Source of the DNA: Parvibaculum sp041688015
GTDB lineage: Bacteria > Pseudomonadota > Alphaproteobacteria > Parvibaculales > Parvibaculaceae
NCBI GenBank assembly: GCA_041688015.1
Contig: JBDNIY010000012.1
Coordinates: 186,001 to 250,000 of the forward strand
Direction: 5' to 3'
DNA: 64,000 bases
Made by a program: the position numbers and the translations under genes. Of this stretch, positions 1 to 8,018 are shown in pieces (positions within the stretch are counted from its first letter, which is position 1; every line of letters begins with the position of its first letter). The notes beneath the pieces are model-generated. The model was not told where the DNA came from. It made no database searches and saw only the letters and a program-made list of their open reading frames with translations.

Positions 1-142
1 GCAAGCGGCCCTGGAACGCCTCGGCAGGCAGGCGCTCCACGCCCATCATCTGGGCTTTCAGCACCCCGCAACCGAGGAGCCGATGGCCTTTGACAGCGAG
101 CTACCGCCCGATATGCAGGCGCTGGTCATGGCGTTGAAATAG
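1..142 (+). CDS. RluA-family 23S rRNA pseudouridine synthase, 3' end only
   Basis: The window opens inside a reading frame (first full codon at base 2) that ends at TAG 140-142. The readable C-terminal 46 residues carry the tail typical of RluA/RluD enzymes: RQALHAHHLGF, then a HPAT-E-P segment and a F-S-LPPDM segment. These enzymes isomerise uridines in 23S rRNA. The catalytic Asp domain lies outside the window, so the substrate (RluD or RluC type) cannot be told. An RluD-like gene just upstream of rpoH is common in alphaproteobacteria, which fits the next gene. Confidence 0.85.
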   Translation, partial: QAALERLGRQALHAHHLGFQHPATEEPMAFDSELPPDMQALVMALK

Positions 143-373
143 CCCGCACGACCGTATTTTTGGTCGCTTAAGCACCCTTTGGCCCCAATATGGCGCTAAA
201 CCAGCTGATTTCCTAGTTTAGAAGTAATATAATCTTTTTGCCTTTCGGTCCTTTTTTGGCCAGATTCTACCCCTATATATGGGGTCGTGGCCTTAGCACC
301 CCCTTTGCGGGGCGGCCCAAGACCACAACGACAGGGCAGCCAGGGCAAGGCGCCCGCGAAGGGGTATAGAGAC

Positions 374-1309
374 ATGGCAACATCCAACATATCGACATCC
401 AACATATCAACGAAACTTGTTCCGGCACCCAGTCCGGAGGCTTCACTTTCGCGCTACCTCCAGGACATCCGCAAATTTCCAATGCTGGAGCCGCAAGAGG
501 AATACATGCTCGCCAAACGCTGGAAAGAGCATGAGGATTCCGACGCCGCCCATCAGTTGGTGACGAGCCATTTGCGCCTCGTCGCCAAGATCGCCATGGG
601 CTATCGCGGTTATGGCCTGCCCATCGGCGAAGTCGTTTCGGAAGGCAATGTCGGCTTGATGCAAGCCGTCAAACGCTTTGAGCCTGAAAAGGGTTTCCGT
701 CTGGCAACCTATGCCATGTGGTGGATCCGCGCCTCCATTCAAGAATATATCCTTCGCTCCTGGTCGCTCGTAAAAATGGGCACGACGGCGGCCCAGAAAA
801 AACTGTTCTTCAACCTACGCAAAGTGAAGGGGCAAATTCAGGCCATCGAAGAAGGCGACCTGAACCCGGAAAACGTGACCACCATCGCCACGCGGCTAGG
901 CGTTAGCGAAAGCGAAGTCATCTCGATGAACCGCCGCATGTCGGGCCCCGACAATTCGTTGAACGCGCCGCTACGCGTTGATAGCGAAGGCGGCGAGTGG
1001 CAAGACTGGTTGGTGGACGACACGGCCGATCAGGAAATGGAACTTGGCGATAAACAGGAAATGGGCTTGCGCCATGAGATGCTGAAAAGCGCGATGCAAG
1101 CGCTCAACGATCGCGAAAAGCACATTTTGACCGAACGCCGCCTGAAGGATAATCCGGCCACGCTGGAAGACTTGTCTCAGGAATACGGCATCAGCCGCGA
1201 ACGCGTGCGCCAAATCGAAGTACGCGCCTTTGAAAAACTGCAAAAGGCGATGAAGGCAGAAATGCGCGACCAATCGGACGCGCGACGCGAGGCATTGGCG
1301 AGCGTCTGA
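374..1309 (+). CDS. rpoH: RNA polymerase sigma-32 (heat-shock) factor RpoH
   Basis: Sigma factor directing RNA polymerase to heat-shock promoters. The 311-residue protein has sigma-70 region 2 (EPEKGFRLATYAMWWIRASI near residues 103-122), the RpoH-specific box QKKLFFNLRK (141-150), and a region 4 helix-turn-helix (GISRERVRQIEVRAFEKL) near the C-terminus. ATG 374 gives the usual family length; a longer open frame reaches back to 287 but the added residues are low-complexity and unlike the family. Codons 3-12 contain a 15-bp tandem duplication encoding TSNIS twice. The gene stands alone, followed by a strong terminator. Confidence 0.96.
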   Translation: MATSNISTSNISTKLVPAPSPEASLSRYLQDIRKFPMLEPQEEYMLAKRWKEHEDSDAAHQLVTSHLRLVAKIAMGYRGYGLPIGEVVSEGNVGLMQAVKRFEPEKGFRLATYAMWWIRASIQEYILRSWSLVKMGTTAAQKKLFFNLRKVKGQIQAIEEGDLNPENVTTIATRLGVSESEVISMNRRMSGPDNSLNAPLRVDSEGGEWQDWLVDDTADQEMELGDKQEMGLRHEMLKSAMQALNDREKHILTERRLKDNPATLEDLSQEYGISRERVRQIEVRAFEKLQKAMKAEMRDQSDARREALASV

Positions 1310-1331
1310 TTATCAGTTAACAGAATAATGG

Positions 1332-1363
1332 AAAGGGCCGCTCTGATGAGCGGCCCTTTTTTG
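1332..1363 (+). terminator. rpoH intrinsic terminator
   Basis: Perfect 10-bp stem AGGGCCGCTC/GAGCGGCCCT with a TGAT loop, followed by six T residues, 22 nt after the rpoH stop. Confidence 0.92.
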
Positions 1364-1495
1364 TTGGGGATTTGGTGAAGGTGGGTTTGGGGTTTGGGTT
1401 GGGTGATGACGGCTCTGAGGTTTGGGTGACGGCTGGTTTGGGGTTGGGGTGGCTGATGACGGTTTGGCGTTTGGGTTTCATCTACCCCACACGCC

Positions 1496-1576
1496 GTCAT
1501 GCCCCGACTTGATCGGGGCATCCATGCGGCGGTTGAGGCAACAAAAGTGGATCACCCGGTCAAGCTGGGTGATGAC
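1496..1576. repeat. Family A palindromic repeat, unit 1 (short form)
   Basis: An 81-bp unit with complementary ends GTCAT...ATGAC. It holds two palindromes: left GCCCCGA-CTTGA-TCGGGGC and right TCACCCG-GTCAAG-CTGGGTGA, joined by about 20 bp (ggcggttgaggcaacaaaag). The flanks (a TCTACCCCACACGCC lead-in, and a trailing GATGAGATGATGACGGCTCTG) also recur around the other units, so the amplified module extends past the unit. The rest of 1364-1705 is the same repeat material and shows no separate gene. Confidence 0.85.
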
Positions 1577-1639
1577 AGTTCTGGGGGTGGATGAGATGAT
1601 GACGGCTCTGTGGTTTAGGTTTCGTCTGTTGCACACGCC

Positions 1640-2028
1640 GTCATGCCCCTGCCCCGACTTGATCGGGGTATTGACCGAGGCATCCAGCTTGTCGACACTT
1701 CCGGGATGAAAGGCGGCTGGATTTACATCATGACGAACAAGCCACGAGGGACGCTCTATGTCGGCGTGACGTCCAACATAGCCAAGCGGGCATGGGAACA
1801 TCGCGACGGTGTCGTGGATGGGTTCACAAAACGCTATGGCTTAAAGCAACTTGTCTATATCGAACGGCATGAAGACATCACAGACGCGATCCAACGCGAA
1901 AAGAGACTTAAGCACTGGCCGCGCGGCTGGAAGATTGATCTCATTCAGTCGATTAATCCGGGCTGGGATGATCTTTTTGACACGTTGCAGGGGTGAAGAT
2001 GGATCACCCGGTCAAGCCGGGTGATGAC
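1640..2028 (+). repeat. Family A composite repeat unit carrying a nuclease gene
   Basis: The left palindrome (GTCAT at 1640, GCCCCGACTTGATCGGGG at 1651-1668, with a local duplication) and the right palindrome (GGATCACCCGGTCAAGCCGG from 2001, ending ATGAC 2024-2028) are the same halves as in the 81-bp unit 1. Here they are separated by about 300 bp holding the whole GIY-YIG open reading frame. This looks like the full-length element, with the neighbouring short units as gene-less versions. That reading is inference. Confidence 0.65.
1706..1996 (+). CDS. Small GIY-YIG nuclease-domain protein (UPF0213/YhbQ-like)
   Basis: A 96-residue single-domain GIY-YIG protein. The GIY strand is WIYIM (residues 5-9), the YIG strand LYVGVTSNIAKRAWEH (17-32) with the catalytic-type Arg at 28, and the C-terminal helix REKRLKHWPRGWK (64-76) ends in the NPGWDDL tail seen in this family. 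ATG 1706 starts the conserved part; the frame continues upstream but only through repeat DNA. The domain cuts DNA in homing and repair nucleases, but bacterial stand-alone members mostly lack a proven role. The gene lies exactly between the two halves of a family A repeat unit, which suggests a link to repeat movement; this is untested. Confidence 0.85.
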   Translation: MKGGWIYIMTNKPRGTLYVGVTSNIAKRAWEHRDGVVDGFTKRYGLKQLVYIERHEDITDAIQREKRLKHWPRGWKIDLIQSINPGWDDLFDTLQG

Positions 2029-2121
2029 GGGTTTTTTTTGGGGTGGGATGAGATGATGGCGGCTCTGTGGTGGCTGAGGTGATGGCAGCTCAGTGGTTTG
2101 GTTCCATCCACCCCACACGCC

Positions 2122-2217
2122 GTCATGCCCCGACTTGATCGGGGCATCCATGCCGCGGTTGAGGCAGCAAAGGTGGATCACCCGCCCCCCTTCATTCAAA
2201 GGTGGCCGGGTGATGAC
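2122..2217. repeat. Family A palindromic repeat, unit 3, with loop insert
   Basis: Same left palindrome, linker and GTCAT/ATGAC ends as unit 1. In the right palindrome the GTCAAG loop is replaced by a 21-nt C-rich segment (2185-2205) containing CCCCTTCATTCAAAGGTGG. Related inserts occur at 3538-3558 and 8196-8216. Confidence 0.8.
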
Positions 2218-2251
2218 GGAGTAGATTGAGAAAAGGCAAAGCTGAACGTGC

Positions 2252-2674
2252 CTATTCCGGTAGCTCCTCACCTGAGCCACCCATTTCGGCCGGGAAGTCT
2301 TTAAACTTCGGCAAGCCGTCTTTGATGTGCAAAACAGTTTCGCCGTAATTGACATGAACGCCCGGCTCGAATTTTAACGTCGGAATGGTCGCGGCAAAGA
2401 CATCGACGAGGCCCATGGCGGGATGGTTGGTCATCAGATGCCCACCGCATTTTTTGCAGAATTAGCGCTGGCTGTTATCGGTCTTTTGATACATGCCGAT
2501 ATGCTCTGCGCCCGCCTTCACTTTCACCGATTCCGGCTTCCACAGGCTAAAGGCATTGACCGGCCCTGCCGACCAAGAGCGGCAGGACTCGCAATGGCAA
2601 TAGCCCATGCCTTCCGGCGAACCATTGACTTCCAGCTCAACCGCGCCACAAAAACACTTTCCAACATGTGCCAT
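2252..2674 (-). pseudogene. GFA-family (CENP-V/GFA, DUF636) protein, broken by one in-frame stop
   Basis: Read on the minus strand, 70 residues beginning MAHVGKCFCGAVELEV carry the zinc ligands C7, C9, C26, C28 and C31 of the glutathione-dependent formaldehyde-activating family. A TAA (2462-2464) follows NSQR. The same frame then continues directly with FCKKCGGHL and 60 more residues of the family, ending LPE. No bases are shifted. A single substitution (AAA or CAA to TAA) explains the break, since a basic residue is usual before FC in this family. The product is presumably non-functional unless the stop is read through or is a sequencing error. Confidence 0.8.
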
Positions 2675-2881
2675 CTATCTCTCCCTATTTTTCATTTTTT
2701 TAAATGCTGTTCGTCGTCAAAGGATGCCTCTAGAACCTGCGCCTGCCCAGCTAAAAATAAACAGCCACACTTATCTTTGTCTTTCTTGCAGATCGCTGCT
2801 CGCTATACTGCGCTGAAGCGAGGACGACCTCCCCCAATTGGGAAGCATGCCGGGACGGCCCGACAACCTGCGGGAACCATC

Positions 2882-3295
2882 ATGCGCACCGTCAAAGACC
2901 GTATGCGCCACGCGATCAGCTTTGAAATCCTCGCGCTTTTCATCGTCACGCCACTGGGCGCCTGGCTATTTAGCACACCAATCCACGACATAGGCGTCGT
3001 CGCCGTTGTCAGCGCGAGCATCGCCACGGCATGGAACTATTTCTACAATCTGCTTTTTGACCACGCGATGATGCGGTGGCGCGGCAAAGTTCAAAAGACA
3101 TGGGCCATACGCGTCGGCCATGCGGTGCTCTTTGAAGCCGGATTATTGCTCGTTCTTATTCCTTTTATCGCCTTCTATCTCGGCATCGGCCTATTGCCCG
3201 CCTTTTTTATGGATATCGCCTTCGCAGGCTTTTATCTCGTCTATGCCTTTATTTTTAATTGGGCCTATGACGTGGTTTTTCCTGTGCCCGCATAG
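2882..3295 (+). CDS. PACE-family (BTP domain, DUF2061) small-molecule efflux transporter
   Basis: A 137-residue membrane protein with two tandem bacterial transmembrane-pair (BTP) domains: residues 7-65 (RMRHAISFE ... YNLLFD) and 70-135 (RVGHAVLFE ... FNWAYDVVF). Each repeats the R-x-x-HA-x-x-FE signature, with four predicted helices in total. Glu15 in the first motif matches the essential glutamate of the Acinetobacter chlorhexidine pump AceI. Family members export biocides or polyamines across the inner membrane by proton exchange; the substrate here is unknown. ATG 2882 gives the family length, although the frame is open further upstream. It diverges from the broken GFA gene. Confidence 0.82.
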   Translation: MRTVKDRMRHAISFEILALFIVTPLGAWLFSTPIHDIGVVAVVSASIATAWNYFYNLLFDHAMMRWRGKVQKTWAIRVGHAVLFEAGLLLVLIPFIAFYLGIGLLPAFFMDIAFAGFYLVYAFIFNWAYDVVFPVPA

Positions 3296-3346
3296 GGGGA
3301 ATACGGACAGTTTGTGTTAGAGGAATGAAGGTGGATCAGTACACAC

Positions 3347-3405
3347 GTCGTTATGCCCCGGTTGAGGCCGTGAAGGTGGATCACCCGGTCAAGCCGGGTG
3401 ATGAC
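3347..3405. repeat. Family A repeat, unit 4 (left half decayed)
   Basis: The right palindrome is intact (GGATCACCCGGTCAAGCCGG, ending ATGAC 3401-3405) but the left one is cut down to GTCGTTATGCCCCGGTTGAGG. The 290-bp gap 3296-3585 holds only this unit and unit 5. Confidence 0.65.
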
Positions 3406-3469
3406 GGTTTTGGGGGGTTGGGGGCTGGGTGACGGGTTTAGGGTTTGAGTCTCATCTACCCCACACACC

Positions 3470-3570
3470 GTCATGCCCCGACTTAATCGGGGCATCCACG
3501 TCTTCGTCACACAACGAGGCAAGACGCGGATACGCGGCCTCCTTTAATTAAAGGTGGGCCCGCGCATGAC
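3470..3570. repeat. Family A palindromic repeat, unit 5, with loop insert
   Basis: Ends GTCAT (3470) and ATGAC (3570). The left palindrome is GCCCCGACTTAATCGGGGC. The right palindrome has a changed stem (ACGCGG/CCGCGC-like) with its loop replaced by a near-palindromic insert at 3538-3558 (CCTCCTTTAATTAAAGGTGG). Confidence 0.78.
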
Positions 3571-3585
3571 AAGTACTTTTAATAT

Positions 3586-4245
3586 TTATTCCGCCGCTTC
3601 GACGCCTGTGCCGATTGAGCAGGTGACGCCGGTGCCGCCGATGCCGCAATAGCCAGCCGGATTTTTGGCGAGATATTGCTGGTGATAGTCTTCGGCAAAA
3701 TAGAACTCGCCTGCGTCCGCGATCTCGGTGGTGATGGCGGGGAATGCGGCTTTCTCAAGCGCCTTGGCATAAGTGTCGCGCGAGGCTTCCGCCGCTTTGC
3801 GCTGGGCGGGGCTCGTCACATAGACGCCCGAGCGATATTGCGTACCGACGTCATTGCCTTGACGCATCCCTTCGGTGGGATTGTGATTTTCCCAGAAGGT
3901 TTTGAGCAGGCTCTCATAACTGACCTTGGTCGGATCATAAACGACGAGCACTGTTTCATTGTGGCCGGTACGGCCTGAGCAAACTTCTTCGTAAGTCGGG
4001 TTGGGCGTATAGCCGCCTGCATAACCAGACGCCGTGACGATGACGCCCGGCACCTGCCAAAATTTCCGCTCGGCACCCCAGAAACAACCAATGCCGAACA
4101 TCGCCACTTCCGACCCTGCCGGATATGGCCCCTTGAGGCTTTCGCCATTGATGAAATGACGCGCGGCAGTGGGGATCGCAACAGCGCAGCCCGCAAGCGC
4201 CTCAGTGGGCGCAGGTATTTCGGCTTTTTTGCGCAGATTGAACAT
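3586..4245 (-). CDS. msrA: Peptide-methionine (S)-S-oxide reductase MsrA
   Basis: Reduces the S-epimer of methionine sulfoxide in proteins, repairing oxidative damage. The active-site motif GCFWGAERKFW is clear, followed by the conserved YAGG, GHNE, NHNPTEG-RQGNDVGTQYRS and EDYHQQYL segments. C-terminal cysteines in GYCGIGGTGVTC are placed to act as resolving cysteines. ATG 4245 (MFNLRKKAEIP) has GAAAGGG upstream and fits the family; an upstream ATG at 4272 would add nine residues. Single gene, flanked by repeat DNA on its 3' side. Confidence 0.93.
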   Translation of the reverse strand: MFNLRKKAEIPAPTEALAGCAVAIPTAARHFINGESLKGPYPAGSEVAMFGIGCFWGAERKFWQVPGVIVTASGYAGGYTPNPTYEEVCSGRTGHNETVLVVYDPTKVSYESLLKTFWENHNPTEGMRQGNDVGTQYRSGVYVTSPAQRKAAEASRDTYAKALEKAAFPAITTEIADAGEFYFAEDYHQQYLAKNPAGYCGIGGTGVTCSIGTGVEAAE

Positions 4246-4384
4246 GGATTTTTTCCCTTTCAAAAGACCCATCTAATGTAGGCCTTCCAAGGGCATAGGA
4301 AAAGGCTTGGCGGGCGCGAACCAGCGTTTACGCAGGCTTTGAGGGGCTCGAACACAAGGATTACGGGAGAAAGGGGCGGGAGAG

Positions 4385-4894
4385 CTACATCGCGTCGAGC
4401 GCTTGGGCGAGAGCGCGCCAGGGCGCAAGGGTCCAATAGCGCGTGGCCGCGCCTGAGGGCGAAGGGAGCACAAAGACGGCGGGAAAATCCGCCTGAGCCG
4501 ATTGCAAACCCAAAGTGATTTTGGACGTAGGCACGCCAAACCAAAGGCTCGCGGCTTTCTTGGAAGTAAAGGCAATCACGCGCGGGCGATACACGCGCAT
4601 GGACGCGGCAAACCGTGCCACATCGACCTCATATTTCGCCACATTATGATCCATGCCGGAGCCAAGTTTGGACATGTCGGTGAAACCGATACCGAGCGCG
4701 AGCAGAGCGCCAAACTCGCGCGGTGCATAAAGGCGCGGCGTCAGACCGACCTCATAAAGCGTCGACCAGAAACGATTGCCCGGATGTGCGTAGTAAGCCC
4801 GCTCGGCAACGGAGCGGTGCGACGCCGCTGTGCCGACAAAGACGAGACGGAGAGCGGGCGCGAGCAGATCGGGGAGCTTGTCAGAATGAATCAT
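4385..4894 (-). CDS. mug: G/U mismatch-specific DNA glycosylase (Mug/TDG family)
   Basis: A 169-residue uracil-DNA-glycosylase-fold protein that would remove uracil or ethenocytosine from mismatches. It shows the family pattern VFVGTAASHRSVAERAYYA then HPGNRFWSTLYEVGL, a GIGFTDM segment, and the C-terminal LPSPSGAA loop that corresponds to motif 2. The canonical GINPG of E. coli Mug reads GTAAS here, as in many alphaproteobacterial members. It follows msrA's strand with a 139-bp gap. Both genes deal with chemical damage, but an operon is not shown. Confidence 0.85.
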   Translation of the reverse strand: MIHSDKLPDLLAPALRLVFVGTAASHRSVAERAYYAHPGNRFWSTLYEVGLTPRLYAPREFGALLALGIGFTDMSKLGSGMDHNVAKYEVDVARFAASMRVYRPRVIAFTSKKAASLWFGVPTSKITLGLQSAQADFPAVFVLPSPSGAATRYWTLAPWRALAQALDAM

Positions 4895-5066
4895 CTTTGA
4901 ATTGCGATATTTTTGTCAGCCTGAAATTATATTCAGCTTAATGACACACCGCCCCTATTCAATTGCACTCAAAACACTTAACACCCATTCACTTACTCCC
5001 CCCGAATTTCGGCGGCCACACATGACCATCTCGAAATTCCGTAACCCTATCATCGAGTATATATCC

Positions 5067-5918
5067 ATGTTCACATCTTCTGCTCTGCGCTCTGTCGCGC
5101 TGGGGGCCCTCATCACATTCGCCGGTATCAGCGCTGCCGTCGCGGGCGATGCGCCTGCCGTCTCCGCCCTCAACGGCAAAGCGGCGATTGTTGGCACTTA
5201 CAATAATCAGGATAATCAAGACGGCGAATTCGGCGGCTTGTTCCTTGGCTCGCTGACCGCGCCGCTCACCCATGAGTTTGGCTTTCAGGGCGACACGGTG
5301 CTTGGCACGCGCGATGGCAACGATGTTGCTGGCGTCGGCGGCCATCTGTTCTGGCGCGACCCGACAACCGGCCTCGTTGGCCTGACGGGCAGCTATGTCA
5401 ATATCAACAACGCCCACGCCACACCCGACCAGGCCGTCACGCGCTTTGGCGGCGAAGGCGAGTTCTACCTCGACCAGTTCACCATCGCGGTGACATCGGG
5501 CTATCAGAACGGCCAGAATGTTGACGATGGCTTTTATGGCTCGGCCATCGGCTATTGGTACGCCAATGACGACCTGCGCTTTAACATCGGCGCGACCAAC
5601 GATCCGGTGCTCAACACCGCCGCTATTGCGGGCGTTGAATATCAGCCGCGCTTTGCTTCGCTGCCCGGCATGACTTTCTTTGCTGACACGACGGCGGGTG
5701 AAAACCATTACACCACCACTCAGGTCGGCCTGCGCTTCTACTTCGGCGGCGACAAGAGCCTGAAACTGCGCAACCGCGAAGACGATCCGATCGTCAACCT
5801 GCCCGGCGATGCGATCACCAGCGCAACGGCGCAGAACCCCCAGACGCCAGAACAAGAATGCGCAGCGCGCGGGCAATACTGGCAGTTGTATCACGGGGTT
5901 TGCCAGCAGCTAACCTGA
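5067..5918 (+). CDS. Secreted, probable outer-membrane beta-barrel protein, function unknown
   Basis: A 283-residue protein. ATG 5067 starts a clear signal peptide (hydrophobic SVALGALITFAGISAAVAG, cleavage near AVA-GDA). The mature part is rich in alternating hydrophobic/aromatic strands ending in Tyr/Phe (LRFYFGGD near residue 228), as in small outer-membrane barrels. The tail after about 235 is hydrophilic and contains two cysteines (EQECAARGQYWQLYHGVCQQ) that could pair. I do not recognise a named family. In-frame ATGs further upstream would bury the signal peptide. It is monocistronic, with a terminator after it. Confidence 0.7.
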   Translation: MFTSSALRSVALGALITFAGISAAVAGDAPAVSALNGKAAIVGTYNNQDNQDGEFGGLFLGSLTAPLTHEFGFQGDTVLGTRDGNDVAGVGGHLFWRDPTTGLVGLTGSYVNINNAHATPDQAVTRFGGEGEFYLDQFTIAVTSGYQNGQNVDDGFYGSAIGYWYANDDLRFNIGATNDPVLNTAAIAGVEYQPRFASLPGMTFFADTTAGENHYTTTQVGLRFYFGGDKSLKLRNREDDPIVNLPGDAITSATAQNPQTPEQECAARGQYWQLYHGVCQQLT

Positions 5919-5940
5919 TAAGCGGCCAAAACAAAATGCA

Positions 5941-5979
5941 ACGCCCGCGAAGGAAATATCCATCGCGGGCGTTTTGTTT
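5941..5979 (+). terminator. Terminator after the barrel protein
   Basis: Stem ACGCCCGCGA/TCGCGGGCGT (10 bp) with a 12-nt loop, followed by TTTGTTT. Confidence 0.85.
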
Positions 5980-6040
5980 AGACAAGAACGAGAAGGACGG
6001 GTGTGATCAATCATAGAGTTAGTTCTGTCAATCATATCAA

Positions 6041-6078
6041 GCCCCTCACCCAACCCTCTCCCAAAGGGAGAGGGCTTT
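6041..6078. repeat. Family D repeat (CCCTCTCCC palindrome), copy 1
   Basis: CCCCTCACCCAACCCTCTCCC AAA GGGAGAGGG-type element, seen again at 63705-63742. On the plus strand it ends in CTTTTA and it lies just past the thiC stop, so it may double as a weak terminator. Confidence 0.7.
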
Positions 6079-6084
6079 TAAGGG

Positions 6085-7962
6085 TCAAGGAATCGGGTTC
6101 TCCCGCTTGCCGCCAAGCGCCGCGTTCGACGCTTTATTCGCTTCACGGTCTTCTTCGAGATAAATCTCGCCGCCGGAGTTTTTGAACTCGGTGGCCATGT
6201 TCGCCATGCCGCTTTCGGCGTAGTCGCGCACGTCCTGCGTGATTTTCATCGAGCAGAATTTCGGGCCGCACATGGAACAGAAATGCGCCACCTTATGCGC
6301 GTCTTTGGGCAACGTCAGGTCGTGGAACTGCTTAGCGCGTTCGGGGTCCAGCGAAATGTTGAACTGATCTTCCCAACGAAACTCAAACCGCGCGCGCGAC
6401 AACGCATCGTCCCGCATCTGGGCCGCAGGGTGCCCTTTGGCCAAGTCGGCGGCATGGGCTGCAATCTTATAGGTGATGACGCCCTCTTTGACGTCAGCGC
6501 GATCTGGCAGGCCTAAATGCTCCTTGGGCGTCACATAGCACAGCATGGCGCAACCGAACCAGCCGATCATGGCGGCCCCAATGCCGGACGTGATGTGGTC
6601 GTAGCCCGGCGCAATGTCGGTGGTCAAAGGCCCAAGCGTATAGAACGGCGCGCCACCACAATGTTTGAGCTGCTTGTCCATATTGACCTTGATCTTGTGC
6701 ATCGGCACATGGCCGGGGCCTTCGATCATCACCTGCACGCCCTTGGCCCAAGCGATCTGTGTCAACTCACCCAACGTTTCCAACTCAGCAAATTGCGCTT
6801 CGTCATTGGCATCGGCAATGGAGCCGGGCCGCAACCCATCGCCCAGCGAAAAGGAGACATCGTAAGCGCGCATGATGTCGCAAATATCTTCAAAATGCGT
6901 GTAGAGGAAGCTCTCCTTGTGATGCGACAGACACCATTTGGCCATGATGGAACCACCACGCGAGACGATACCCGTGACGCGCTTGGCGGTCATCGGCACG
7001 TAAGTCAAACGCACGCCCGCATGGATGGTGAAATAATCAACGCCCTGCTCGGCCTGTTCAATCAGCGTGTCGCGGTAAACTTCCCACGTCAGATCTTCGG
7101 CGACGCCATCGACTTTTTCCAAAGCCTGATAGATCGGCACCGTACCAATCGGCACAGGCGAATTGCGCACGATCCATTCGCGCGTGTTGTGAATGTTGCG
7201 GCCTGTGGAAAGGTCCATGACGTTATCTGCACCCCAGCGGATGGCCCAGACCATCTTGTCCACTTCCTCGGCGACAGAAGAAGTGACCGCGGAATTGCCG
7301 ATATTGGCGTTGATCTTGACCAGAAAATTTCGGCCAATGATCATCGGCTCGACTTCGGGATGATTGATATTGGCCGGGATAATGGCGCGCCCAGCGGCGA
7401 CTTCATCGCGGACAAATTCGGGCGTGATGAATTCAGGCACATTGGCACCAAAGCTCTCGCCCTCGGCAATCTTGTGGGCGGCGTTTTCAAGCGCGGCTTT
7501 GCGGCCCAGATTTTCGCGCTCGGCGATATAGGCCATTTCGGCGGTGATGATGCCCGCCTTGGCATATTCATATTGCGTGACGAGGCGGCCGGGCTTGCCT
7601 TTGCGCGGCTGATTCACAATCGGGAAGGCGCGCGCGAGATGTTTTTCGCCAACATTGCCGTTGTCTTCCGGCTTCATGTCGCGGCCAACGTAAAGCGCGG
7701 TATCGCCGCGTGCTTCGATCCATGCCGCACGGGTGCGCGGTAGGCCTTTTTCAACATCGATGGCAACGGTCGGGTCGGTGTAAGGGCCTGACGTGTCATA
7801 AACACGAACCGGCGGCTCTTTGGCCGTTTCATGCAAAGCGATTTCGCGGAACGGCACTTTCACGTCGTCAAAGCCAACAGGCGAGGTGAAAATCTTGGTG
7901 CTGGCGGGCAGCGGGCCCGTCGTCACGTCGCCTAACTCAGGTTTGGGAGCTTGAATATTCAT
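6085..7962 (-). CDS. thiC: Phosphomethylpyrimidine synthase ThiC (radical SAM)
   Basis: Converts aminoimidazole ribotide to HMP-phosphate, the pyrimidine half of thiamine. The 625-residue chain has the ThiC core, including ANINHPEVEPMIIGRNFLVK, HAGVRLTYVPMTAKRVTGIV and EGPGHVPMHKIKVNM. The C-terminal CSMCGPKFCSMK provides the CX2CX4C iron-sulfur ligands. Two adjacent ATGs exist (7965 and 7962); GGAGGT lies 5 nt before the second and only 2 nt before the first, so 7962 is preferred. A TPP riboswitch lies in its leader. thiD and thiE are elsewhere in this window. Confidence 0.96.
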   Translation of the reverse strand: MNIQAPKPELGDVTTGPLPASTKIFTSPVGFDDVKVPFREIALHETAKEPPVRVYDTSGPYTDPTVAIDVEKGLPRTRAAWIEARGDTALYVGRDMKPEDNGNVGEKHLARAFPIVNQPRKGKPGRLVTQYEYAKAGIITAEMAYIAERENLGRKAALENAAHKIAEGESFGANVPEFITPEFVRDEVAAGRAIIPANINHPEVEPMIIGRNFLVKINANIGNSAVTSSVAEEVDKMVWAIRWGADNVMDLSTGRNIHNTREWIVRNSPVPIGTVPIYQALEKVDGVAEDLTWEVYRDTLIEQAEQGVDYFTIHAGVRLTYVPMTAKRVTGIVSRGGSIMAKWCLSHHKESFLYTHFEDICDIMRAYDVSFSLGDGLRPGSIADANDEAQFAELETLGELTQIAWAKGVQVMIEGPGHVPMHKIKVNMDKQLKHCGGAPFYTLGPLTTDIAPGYDHITSGIGAAMIGWFGCAMLCYVTPKEHLGLPDRADVKEGVITYKIAAHAADLAKGHPAAQMRDDALSRARFEFRWEDQFNISLDPERAKQFHDLTLPKDAHKVAHFCSMCGPKFCSMKITQDVRDYAESGMANMATEFKNSGGEIYLEEDREANKASNAALGGKRENPIP

Positions 7963-8018
7963 CATGGACCTCCGTCCTCAAGGGGTGGAAAATCCGGGAA
8001 TAGCGGGGGATGGCGTCG

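Noticed and set aside
2252..2674. Programmed readthrough or selenocysteine at the GFA stop codon
   Set aside because: The stop is TAA, not TGA, no SECIS-like hairpin was seen, and a simple nonsense change explains it.
1364..3585. An insertion sequence or integron in the repeat-rich patch
   Set aside because: No transposase or integrase frame, no target duplications and no attC-like sites; the structure is explained by palindromic repeats and one GIY-YIG gene.
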